Assembly (NCBI GenBank): GCA_030248195.1
Contig: JASAND010013010.1
Span: 1-64,000 of the forward strand
DNA from: Trissonchulus latispiculum
Lineage: Eukaryota > Nematoda > Enoplea > Enoplida > Ironidae
Direction: 5' to 3'
DNA length: 64,000 nucleotides
The translations under genes were made by a program, and so were the position numbers. The notes under the pieces were generated by a model. That model ran no database searches. It was not told where the DNA came from and saw nothing but the letters and a program-made list of their open reading frames with translations. Position 1 is the first letter of the stretch. Each line of letters starts with the position of its first letter. Below, one piece after another: positions 55,148 through 64,000 of the stretch.

Positions 55148-55720
55148 CGGCTCCTAAATTTACTACTTATGAGAAAAGTTAGGAGAATGGTGTTTCGCGA
55201 AGAGCTCCTAAACTAAAGAGACCTCCTAAGCCGGCTCTTAAAATTAGTAGCCCAAAATCGGGCTCATAACGCACTCTCAAATGCTATTTGTTCAAACTTC
55301 AGCTAAGACAACGATGCAATGTAGTGTATTCCTCCCAGGAAAGTTCTGTAAAAACTTATTAGCACTTTTAGTATCTTCAACTGCAGAATATATAATATTA
55401 ATAAATAATAAATATTTGGAATTTCGTCATTACTTTTGTCATGAAATAAAAAACAAGTCCATTTTATCCTTGCCTTTAAATTTGAGAAATTTCTATTTAA
55501 ATGCTCTATTTCCTATCATATTTAGTAGGTGCATACCTATAATATAAAGTCATTTTAACTAAGTCTCTTAAATTTTCCAGCACACCTCATAAGTTCCCAG
55601 CGTGAAAGCGCTTAGAAAACTTAGAAAGTTAAGACAAAGGCGGTGGTGGTTATGAGCGAATGTCTAGGAGCAGTTTAAGAGGGGCTTTGTGAAACAGTTT
55701 ATTAGCCGCACATAAATTGT
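55148..55720 (+). repeat. repeat A, copy 3, with two empty TTAA sites
   Basis: Collinear with 1471-3600 but lacking both inserted elements. Single TTAA sites at 55555-55558 and 55675-55678 mark where families C and B are inserted in copy 1. Confidence 0.85.
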
Positions 55721-55779
55721 TCTATTGTGGAATACACAAGTACATATCAAACTTCTGGACCGATGCCGCCTGCGAGATG

Positions 55780-56221
55780 GAGCTACCACAGGACCTCCAT
55801 TACGATTGCGGAGGGACCTTTTTCTCGGTTTGAGCTAAAAGGTCTCCAGTTGCGAGTAAACTGAATACAGATTTGCGCAATTTCGAGTCATCTCACATTT
55901 GCAGGATTTTGTGCAGTATTGAGACTTGTTGAGCCAAATCCAAAAAAGTCCCTCGGCCCTCGTTTCCTTTATACCTTGGCACAGGAAGAAATTTTGGCCG
56001 ATTCTACAGTATTCAGAAATCGATGTTCAAATATTATTGTCTATATTCAGCCTGTCAGATGGGAAATGTCAGAAAATTTTTGCATTTTTTGCTAATTCTT
56101 CTAGCTTCGTAAACTCATGTATTAACGATATATAAAGTTCTTTCCAACTCCCAAAATTGCAAAAGTTATAGGGTTTCGAAAAATCACGAAGCATTTCACA
56201 TAAAGATACTAGCACCATAAG
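55780..56221 (+). mobile_element. family C TTAA element, right half, end decayed
   Basis: It matches 4326-4563 and the right half of 1877-2894; the terminal TTAA has become ATAA. The flank beyond (GCGATCTGATCCGCA) is shared with 4564 onward, so this pair is one old insertion duplicated with its host unit. Confidence 0.7.
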
Positions 56222-56309
56222 CGATCTGATCCGCATAGTGTGCAAGGTGATTACTCCTTGTGATAAAAATTAGAGACTTTAAAATTCATCCTAGCTTTGA
56301 TCTGCGTAC

Positions 56310-56420
56310 GAGAAATACTACTTGAAAGTTCGTGCCATAGAAAAACCTTGGCTTACATGTTCAGCTTTCACTGGCTGAATAGATAATTCGATGTTAGAAC
56401 GCTACACTATAATAGGCTTA
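56310..56420 (+). promoter_or_regulatory. shared promoter-like block
   Basis: CTTACATGTTCAGCTTTCAC, CTGGCTGAATAGATAATTCG and CTACACTATAATAGGC in the order seen before the LRAT-like ATG and the other CAA-repeat units. Confidence 0.5.
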
Positions 56421-56469
56421 AATCTCGAAAGACCTGACATTAGGGAGATTGCATCTAACACGTGAAGGG

Positions 56470-56571
56470 GACGGCTGCAAATTTTTGCAGTCATCCTGCT
56501 AAATTCGAATTATATCGAACCTTCTTTGCAGCCATCCGCTTCAAGCTTCCCCTTGGAACAACAGCCATACC

Positions 56572-56605
<34 letters not shown>

Positions 56606-56710
56606 CCAGCACCAACAACAACAGCAACAACTGCAACTGCAACAACAGCAACGACACCGATCTAGGAGCCCCCCTCGCTCGCCAGGGGTTACCAGGCGAA
56701 CGGTAAGCAC
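56470..56710 (+). repeat. CAA-repeat unit, copy 3, with donor-like end
   Basis: The (CAA)n/(CAG)n tract is open in all three frames: Gln (QPYQQQQQ... HRSRSPPRSPGVTRRTV), Asn, or Thr (56462-56665). The MAAKFC-type start leads into the Thr frame here (AANFCSHPAKFELYRTFFAA). CGAACG|GTAAGC at 56702 is a good splice donor. Confidence 0.6.
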
Positions 56711-57133
56711 AACCCCAAAAGTATGTCCCTTATTTATTTCTATTATATTATAATCTATTATAAAATAGAATGAGCACTAGGCTTGTGGGATGGAAAAGGC
56801 CCCCCGGGTCTTCTATTGTTTTAAGTAATTAATTACCAACTTGACTTCAACTCACGCACCAGGCTGACCAGAGGGGAGAATGTACCTTCTGCATTTATGT
56901 CGGCCGCAAATACGAAAATTTCCCCCATTTGTGGTCCAAAGGGACCAGTTTCCTATTTCCGACTCGTGTTTGGTACCTACAGGTGCCATTTGTAGCTTGT
57001 TCCCCCACTTGTCAACAATTAACCGAGATTTAAGGGGCGGCCACGATATGGTGGAGCTGCCGAGGTGCGTTCATCACATAGCCGGTGATGGACAAATCTC
57101 CAGCCTAGGAGCTCTAGGCTTGTGGGATGGAAA

Positions 57134-58112
57134 ATGCTGCTTTCTGCTTTTGTTTAGCGTGTAACGACTGTGGAAACGGTCGCAAGTGGAGAAATCGATT
57201 CTTATAGTATTGTATTTGAAAAGCTAGTTTATGGACACGCCCTGCTAGCCTGCGGTCCAAAGTGCGAAGTAAGAGTAATGCTAAGAAGAGCCAATGGAAG
57301 CTTCGTCGAAGATTTGACTTGACGGAGCCCGACACCGGCAATCTGGTTAATCCCCTGTCCCTAAGGTCCAGATGGTACACCAGGATCCCTCGACCCGGGA
57401 CGCCTCAGCACGGTCTGCTCCGTACTGGCATCTTCATTGCCATGGAGAGGGTATCCTCATGGATTGGGCTTCCCCTGTACTATCACTACGGCGTCATCGT
57501 ACGTTCTGGTCAGGCTGGTCAACCTTCTGACCCTGGTGTCCACATGGTACACCAGGGTCCCTCGACCCGGGACCCCTCAACACGACCAATACTGGAGTCA
57601 TCATTGCCATTGAGAGGGTATCCGCATGGATTGGGCTTCCCCTATACTATCTCTACGGGGTCATCGTCCGTTCGTTCGAGGGCACATTATTGCTGGCGGA
57701 GTTATCCTCCAACTACCGGATTGAGCTCCGCCCTTTGGAGGATGTGGTTGGGAAGCACCGCTTTTGCATTGACGACCGATGCAGGGTAGAAGCTGGTGCA
57801 AGGCGCAGCCCAGGAGAAATCCTGTGTTTGCTGGCGCAAATTGTGGGGAAGGAAAGTGACTATAACTTAATGGGCTTCAACTGCGGACATTTCGCATCTT
57901 GGCTGGTGTACAGGGGCGTACTGAGCCGACAAGCCGCTACCTTTTCCAACACAGCAAATGCCCTGAGCCTCCGCTATCGGCGTTCGGGTAATCCAATCAC
58001 TAAGGGGTTGTTGTTGAATAAACTGAATGCGGTAGATCTCTCCTTGGAACAGCCATACCAACAACAACACCACCAACAGCAGCAGCAACAACAGCAACAA
58101 CAACAGCAATAA
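57134..58112 (+). pseudogene. chimeric LRAT-domain unit 1: duplicated H-box fused to polyQ
   Basis: From ATG 57134 a signal-like MLLSAFV meets TAG at 57155, which could also be an acceptor (TTTTGTTTAG), then TTVETVASGEIDSYSIVFEK. The donor GTAAGA at 57269 starts the 59-nt probable intron. The next frame has H-box 1 with His (GLPLYYHYGVIVRS). Sequence of the reverse-copy type then follows, repeating the segment with the 5-nt loss and a second H-box with Leu (PLYYLYGV). The final frame (57690-58112) runs through NCGHFASWL to LNAVDLSLEQPYQQQ, where LRAT sequence passes into polyQ at CCTTGG. Several frames are needed, so a functional product would need splicing that I cannot confirm. Confidence 0.65.
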
Positions 58113-58622
58113 CTGCAACAACTGCAACTGCAACAACAGCAACAACACCGATCTAGGAGCCCCCTCGCTCGCCAGGGGTTACCAGGCGAACGGTAAGCAC
58201 AACCCCAAAAGTATGTCCCTTATTTATTTCTATAGATTATAATCTATTATAAAATAGAATGAGCACTAGGCTTGTGGGATGGAAAAGGCCCCCCGGGTCT
58301 TCTATTGTTTTAAGTAATTAATTACCAACTTGACTTCAACTCACGCACCAGGCTGACCAGAGGGGAGAATGTACCTTCTGCATTTATGTCGGCCGCAAAT
58401 ACGAAATTTTCCCCCATTTGTGGTCCAAAGGGACCAGTTTCCTATTTCCGACTCGTGTTTGGTACCTACAGGTGCCATTTGTAGCTTGTTCCCCCACTTG
58501 TCAACAATTAACCGAGATTTAAGGGGCGGCCACGATATGGTGGAGCTGCCGAGGTGCGTTCATCACATAGCCGGTGATGGACAAATCTCCAGCCTAGGAG
58601 CTCTAGGCTTGTGGGATGGAAA

Positions 58623-59601
58623 ATGCTGCTTTCTGCTTTTGTTTAGCGTGTAACGACTGTGGAAATGGTCGCAAGTGGAGAAATCGATTCTTATAGTATT
58701 GTATTTGAAAAGCTAGTTTATGGACACGCCCTGCTAGCCTGCGGTCCAAAGTGCGAAGTAAGAGTAATGCTAAGAAGAGCCAATGGAAGCTTCGTCGAAG
58801 ATTTGACTTGACGGAGCCCGACACCGGCAATCTGGTTAATCCCCTGTCCCTAAGGTCCAGATGGTACACCAGGATCCCTCGACCCGGGACGCCTCAGCAC
58901 GGTCTGCTCCGTACTGGCATCTTCATTGCCATGGAGAGGGTATCCTCATGGATTGGGCTTCCCCTGTACTATCACTACGGCGTCATCGTACGTTCTGGTC
59001 AGCCTGGTCAACCTTCTGACCCTGGTGTCCACATGGTACACCAGGGTCCCTCGACCCGGGACCCCTCAACACGACCAATACTGGAGTCATCATTGCCATT
59101 GAGAGGGTATCCGCATGGATTGGGCTTCCCCTATACTATCTCTACGGGGTCATCGTCCGTTCGTTCGAGGGCACATTATTGCTGGCGGAGTTATCCTCCA
59201 ACTACCGGATTGAGCTCCGCCCTTTGGAGGATGTGGTTGGGAAGCACCGCTTTTGCATTGACGACCGATGCAGGGTAGAAGCTGGTGCAAGGCGCAGCCC
59301 AGGAGAAATCCTGTGTTTGCTGGCGCAAATTGTGGGGAAGGAAAGTGACTATAACTTAATGGGCTTCAACTGCGGACATTTCGCATCTTGGCTGGTGTAC
59401 AGGGGCGTACTGAGCCGACAAGCCGCTACCTTTTCCAACACAGCAAATGCCCTGAGCCTCCGCTATCGGCGTTCGGGTAATCCAATCACTAAGGGGTTGT
59501 TGTTGAATAAACTGAATGCGGTAGATCTCTCCTTGGAACAGCCATACCAACAACAACACCACCAACAGCAGCAGCAACAACAGCAACAACAACAGCAATA
59601 A
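58623..59601 (+). pseudogene. chimeric LRAT-domain unit 2
   Basis: The copy of unit 1 displaced by 1,489 bp, with the same frames, the same TAG in the signal region, His in H-box 1, Leu in H-box 2, NCGHF in the NC-box and the same polyQ fusion. The open NC-box frame is 59179-59601. It has only a handful of base changes from unit 1. Confidence 0.65.
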
Positions 59602-59791
59602 CTGCAACAACTGCAACTGCAACAACAGCAACAACACCGATCTAGGAGCCCCCCTCGCTCGCCAGGGGTTACCAGGCGAACGGTAAGCACAACCCCAAAA
59701 GTATGTCCCTTATTTATTTCTATAGATTATAATCTATTATAAAATAGAATGAGCACTAGGCTTGTGGGATGGAAAAGGCCCCCCGGGTCTT

Positions 59792-59974
59792 CTATTGTTC
59801 AATTTTTAAATAATTAATTACCAACTTGACTTTAACGCATGCACCAGGCTGACCAGAGGGGAGAAGGTACCTTCTGCATTTATGTCGGCCGCAAACACGA
59901 AATTTTCCCCCATTTGTGGTCCAAAGGGTCCAGTTTTCTATTTCCGACTCGTGTTTGGTACCTACAGGTGTCAT
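59792..59974 (-). CDS. conserved small ORF, reverse copy
   Basis: Starts MTPVGTKHESEIENWTLWTT and includes KFRVCGRHKCRRYLLP and PSGQPGACVKVKLVI; the counterpart of 48595-48771, with conservative differences. No domain is recognised. Confidence 0.35.
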   Translation of the reverse strand: MTPVGTKHESEIENWTLWTTNGGKFRVCGRHKCRRYLLPSGQPGACVKVKLVINYLKIEQ

Positions 59975-60229
59975 TTCTAGCTTGTTCCCCCCCTTGTCAA
60001 CAATTAACCGAGATTTAAGGGGCGGCCGCCAAATGGTGGAGCTGCCGAGATGCGTTCATCACATAGCCGGTGATGGACAAATCTCCAGCCTTGTTCAACG
60101 CCTCGGGTAATTGTCAGGACAGTTATTCGGTGTCTGCTATTCCCCCAGTCAAATTAAGAATTATTACCGAGCTGACACTACTCCTAACCGGTTTATAACC
60201 AAATGGAGTGGGACGTACGGAAAAAAGAC

Positions 60230-61107
60230 CTGACATATTGCATGATATTGACAGATAATGGGTATGTCACGTTAAAAGTCACGGGAAGTGCAGAAGGTTC
60301 TCAGAAAGTTGGTGATTTGTCTAGACGTATTTCGAGACATCTCTGTACATTTCGAGACAAACTTTCGAGACAAATGCAAATTTTCGAGAAATTTTGAAAA
60401 TATTTCGAGACATATTGAAAATATTTCGAGTAATTTTGAAAATATTTCGATACATTTTTAAAATATTTTGAGACGTTGTGAAAATATTTCGAGACGTTGT
60501 GAAAATATTTCGAGACAAAAATTATCTCAAAACCAGGAAACTGTATCGAAACATTAACGTCTCGAAAGTTTTCTCTAAAGTTGTTTGCAAATGTCTCGAA
60601 ACTTGTCTCGAAAATTCTAAAAGTCTCGAAAGTTCAAAATGTCTCGAAAGTTTAAGTGTTAAAAGTTGGCAGTTATCTAAAGACTTGTTTCAAATTTCAA
60701 AGGATAAAAACGTAGTAGTTTCGAGTAAGTTTCATATGTCTAGCATTCATAACTAAAATTGCAAAAAACGAGAAATATCTGAATTCTGGGGGTGACGACC
60801 CGCTGGAGGTGAGTAAACTCAAGACTGTAATGTCATCCGAACGTTTCTTCGCCGTTAACGCTGTAGGACTTCAATTTTGAAAAGTTAATTTTAGCATATT
60901 GTGCATGTACTTCGTGAACAGGTAACAAATTTTATCAGTTTTAATCATTCTGTTCGATTCGAGCAAAATACGAAAGAATGTTTGCTGGTTCGCATGGATG
61001 GATGTTGTTAGGCACATCTTTTGAACTGTGGTTATCCAATTGAACCACAGTATTCTCCAAATAATGCGTGTAATGAATGTCTGTCGTATTTTGTTGGAAA
61101 ATTATAC
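60230..61107 (+). repeat. minisatellite repeat E, copy 4 (forward)
   Basis: The complement of 43790-44545: TTTCGAGACA units from 60320 to 60660 (frame KIFRD), then the GGTGACGACCCGCTGG flank and the conserved tail to ATTATACAA, where it diverges from copies 1 and 5. Confidence 0.8.
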
Positions 61108-61236
61108 AAGAATAAAAATGCTCCAGTGGAGCATGAAAAATGCAATATGGGTGACATTAGGTTGTAAATGGACAGAGGACTAGGTTTTAAAACGTTAATA
61201 TGGGAGGGGCAGGTTGTAAATGCCAGGAGGACTAGG

Positions 61237-61649
61237 TTAAAAGCGCACTAATATGGATCAGCTTCGCTGAACAACCCATATTCGCGATCACTCATGCTTC
61301 ACTCCACATATAACGTATACTAATAATAATATTTACATTCTTCAGCTTTCCTGGCTATCGCGAGGATTTTGAAACATTAATGCTTATTCCAAATAAACAA
61401 TGCAGTTCTGGTTACAAGTTGTTTCAAGGTCGTTTTTCTGTCACGCAGAATCTTGTATTTAGTCGATGAGAAAAACAGTTGATATTACGTAAATCTATTA
61501 TTAAATTGTATAACGAGCACAACTACGTACTTGCAGAGTCATGCTGACAAGTTATAAAGTTTCTGACGAACTGTCGATAGCAACTGTCTCGGCAGTTCTC
61601 GCGAATATGGGTTGTTCAGCGAAGCTGGTCCATATTAGTGCGCTTTTAA
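61237..61649. mobile_element. 413-bp TIR element, TTAA-flanked
   Basis: The ends TTAAAAGCGCACTAATATGG and CCATATTAGTGCGCTTTTAA are perfect inverted repeats. The inversion continues for about 50 bp in total (CAGCTTCGCTGAACAACCCA). The interior is non-coding. Confidence 0.75.
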
Positions 61650-61660
61650 CATGGCTGCAA

Positions 61661-62640
61661 TAGTTTTAGTTACTGTATATAGCACTCAACTGCAGCGCAA
61701 CCAAATGCAAACTTTACTGTCAGTGAAGGAAACTCATAAAACACAACTTACAATGCTCTTTCGTACTTGTATACAAAATTTCGGACGATTGCAACTTACC
61801 TGTAGCCAGTTGTAGGCCGTGCTGTACTTCAGCAGCACTCTACTGCAGCGCAACCAGATGCAAACATTACTGCCAGTGAGGGAAACTCATACGGCACGAT
61901 TTGCATAGTTCTGCCGCACGTGTGTCCAAGATTTCGGACGACTGCAACTCATCTGTAGCTAGTTATAGGCCGTGCTGTACTTCAGCAGCACTCTACTGCA
62001 GCGCAACCAGATGCAAACTTTACTGTCAGTGAAGGAAACTCATAAAACACAACTTACAATGCTCTTTCGTACTTGTATACAAAATTTCGGACGATTGCAA
62101 CTTACCTGTAGCCAGTTGTAGGCCGTGCTGTACTTCAGCAGCACTCTACTGCAGCGCAACCAGATGCAAACATTACTGCCAGTGAGGGAAACTCATACGG
62201 CACGATTTGCATAGCTCTGCCGCACGTGTGTCCAAGATTTCGGACGACTGCAACTCATCTGTAGCTAGTTATAGTCCGTGCTGTACTTCAGCAGCACTCT
62301 ACTGCAGCGCAACCAGATGCAAACTTTACTGTCAGTGAGGGAAACTCATACGGCACGATTTGCATAGCTCTGCCGCACGTGTGTCCAAGATTTCGGACGA
62401 TTGCAACTTACCTGTAGCCAGTTATAGGCCGTGCTGTACTTCAGCAGCACTCTACTGCAGCGCAATTAGGCGCAAACTTCACTGCCAAAAAAGGAGACAT
62501 GTACGGCATGTTTTCCAATGCTATTCTGCACCTGCCTACAGAATTTTAGACAATTGCAAGTTTTCTGTAGTTAGTTATAGGCCGTGCTGTGATTCTGTAG
62601 CACACCACTGCAGCGCAACCACATAGTAACATCGTAATAA
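61661..62640. repeat. 153-bp satellite, about 6-7 copies with alternating types
   Basis: The landmark AGGCCGTGCTGTACTTCAGC recurs at 61814, 61967, 62120, 62273 (one base changed), 62426 and 62579, exactly 153 bp apart. Two variants alternate, one with CAATGCTCTTTCGTACTTGT and one with TTTGCATAGCTCTGCCGCAC, giving a 306-bp higher-order unit over the first four copies. In reverse, some units show CTACAG|GTAAGT and a pyrimidine-rich CTCACTGACAG. Confidence 0.85.
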
Positions 62641-63149
62641 GTATACGAAACGAATAGTTTGTCATGTTCTAAGCTATCTGTATGCCGAATTTCAAATACC
62701 AGTGACGAATGAATAACTTGTTATCGACGGTGCTGTGTTTGGGGCACTACATACAGCACGGTGGAAGCTAGAGAGTGCACCAACTAACATAGCTACAGCT
62801 CCCCCTTACTACAGACATGATTTTCACCAAGTTTCATATGTTTAGCCGTTTACAGTAAGTCTACAGACAGCGTGCCATGGTTGCTGCATAATAGTACAGC
62901 ACGATAGCAGCACCGCACGGCGCTGCAACATGCTCATCGTGTTCAGCGACCCCGATAACCCTTATATGCGTCCCACTAAATGGTCCAAAACTGCATACTT
63001 ATGCCCATTTTTGACTATTTTCTGTGGAGTTGGGACTTAGAAATTTTCTGAAAATAGCTATTTGGGGGGACCAACTTTGGGCCGACCGCCAGAACGATGC
63101 TGGCCAGATATCAAAAATCGCCCTCGTTAGGACATATAAACCCTTCCGT
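62641..63149. other. decayed satellite edge and unassigned sequence
   Basis: Scattered satellite words such as GTGCTGTGTTTGGGGCA and ATAGTACAGCACGATAGCAG continue to about 62930. Nothing else is recognised. Confidence 0.4.
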
Positions 63150-64000
63150 AGATGTCACGTTAAAAGTCACGGGAAGTGCAGAAGGTTTCTCAGAAAGTTG
63201 GTGATTTGTCTAGAAATACTTCGAGATACTCTGCACATTTCGAGACAAATGCAAACTTTCGGGACATTTTGAAAATTTTTCGAGACATTTTGAAAATCTT
63301 TCGAGACATTGTGAAAATATTTTGAAACAAAAATTTCAAAACCAGGAAACTGCATCGAAACATTACCGTCTCGAAAGTTTTCTCTAAAGTTGTTTGCAAA
63401 TGTCTCGAAAGTTGTCTCGAAAATTCTAAAAGTCTCGATTGTTCAAAATGTCTCGAAAGTTTAAGTGTTGAAAGTTGGCTGTTATCTAAATACTTGTTTC
63501 AAATTTCAAAGGATAAAAACATAGTAGTTTCGAGTAAGTTTCATATGTCTAGCATTCATAACTAAAATTGCAAAAAACGAGAAATATCTGAATTCTAGGG
63601 GTGACGACTCGCTGGGGGTGAGTAAACCCAACACTGTAATGTCATCCGAACGTTTCTTCGCCGTTAACGCTGTAGGACTTCAATTTTGAAAAGTTAATTT
63701 TAGCATATTGTGCATGTGCTTCGTGAACAGGTAACAAATTTTATCAGTTTTGATCATTCTGTTCGATTCGAGCAAAATACGAAAGAATGTTTGTTGGTTC
63801 GCATGGATGGATGTTGTTAGGCACATCTTTTGAACTGTGGTTATCCAATTGAACCACAGTATGCTCCAAATAATGCGTGTAATGAATGTCTGTCGCATTT
63901 TGTTGGAAAATTATACAACACATTTTGTTAATCTTTGCATTTGCACTGCTAATTTATGTTCCGAATGGTACAACCTTTATTTGAGGTTATTGTACATCAA
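63150..64000 (+). repeat. minisatellite repeat E, copy 5 (forward), runs off the window
   Basis: As at 60230-61107 but retaining the outer tail to CCGAATGGTACAACC, the complement of the sequence near 43700. The end of the repeat lies beyond the window. Confidence 0.8.

Larger units (their letters stand above)
56764..60120 (+). repeat. tandem array of 1,489-bp chimeric LRAT-polyQ units
   Basis: Two almost identical units (56764-58252 and 58253-59741) and a partial diverged third (59742-60120). Each holds the reverse small ORF, a signal-peptide-like start, two LRAT-like segments and the CAA-repeat end with its GTAAGC donor. Very few substitutions separate units 1 and 2, so the duplication is recent. 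Confidence 0.9.

Noticed and set aside
62360..62626. 88-codon ORF in the 153-bp satellite
   Set aside because: The period is a multiple of three, so an open frame can persist by chance; other units of the array carry stops in this frame.

Overview
The window looks like a repeat-rich stretch of a nematode nuclear genome. The base composition is AT-rich with sharp GC-rich islands, and genes carry short introns. The recognisable genes are typical of nematode sensory and secreted repertoires: a Cys-loop ligand-gated ion-channel subunit and its broken tandem copy, a two-domain C-type lectin, an Srsx-like seven-transmembrane receptor, and two damaged relatives of the nematode ionotropic-receptor-like family (CPxPGxDI motif). 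The phylum is an inference with moderate confidence. An enoplean or mermithid-type genome is a guess I cannot test.

Layout. 1-5 kb: a multicopy repeat (repeat A) carrying nested TTAA-flanked elements, then an Asn/CAA-repeat unit. 5.3-6 kb: a small gene resembling a protein of Polinton/adintovirus-type elements, and an ionotropic-receptor-like fragment. 6-10.4 kb: miniature inverted-repeat elements. 10.5-17.2 kb: a receptor cluster of lgc pseudogene, C-type lectin and intact lgc exon. 18.9-26 kb: TTAA-flanked elements and an LRAT-domain pseudogene. 26-31 kb: a 4.6-kb repeat block with a 1.3-kb perfect foldback, then the GPCR exon. 33-36 kb: a tRNA-derived element and an ionotropic-receptor-like pseudogene. 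36.7-41 kb: a second copy of the 26-31 kb block, interrupted by a CCGGCC-rich insertion. 41.6-43.5 kb: an inverted copy of the LRAT locus with a hAT-like AGTTTC-repeat insertion. 43.5-49.8 kb: 21-bp minisatellites (TTTCGAGACA) and Asn-rich units in reverse orientation. 55-60.3 kb: repeat A copy 3, an Asn/Gln/Thr-repeat unit, and a tandem 1,489-bp array of chimeric LRAT-polyQ units. 60.2-64 kb: minisatellite units and a 153-bp satellite.

The most unusual content is the LRAT-like (H-box/NC-box) family. Its members share a promoter block with the CAA-repeat units, carry a probable 58/59-nt intron, and at 57-59.6 kb have been recombined into chimeras with a duplicated H-box fused to polyglutamine. 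The paralogous copies give direct empty sites for several transposable elements: 7-bp target duplications for the CAAGAGTAC hairpin family, TTAA for two families, an 8-bp duplication for the hAT-like element, and AGCT for the GC-rich island. Most gene copies are damaged. Only the second lgc exon, the GPCR exon, the lectin exons and the 111-residue ORF look intact.
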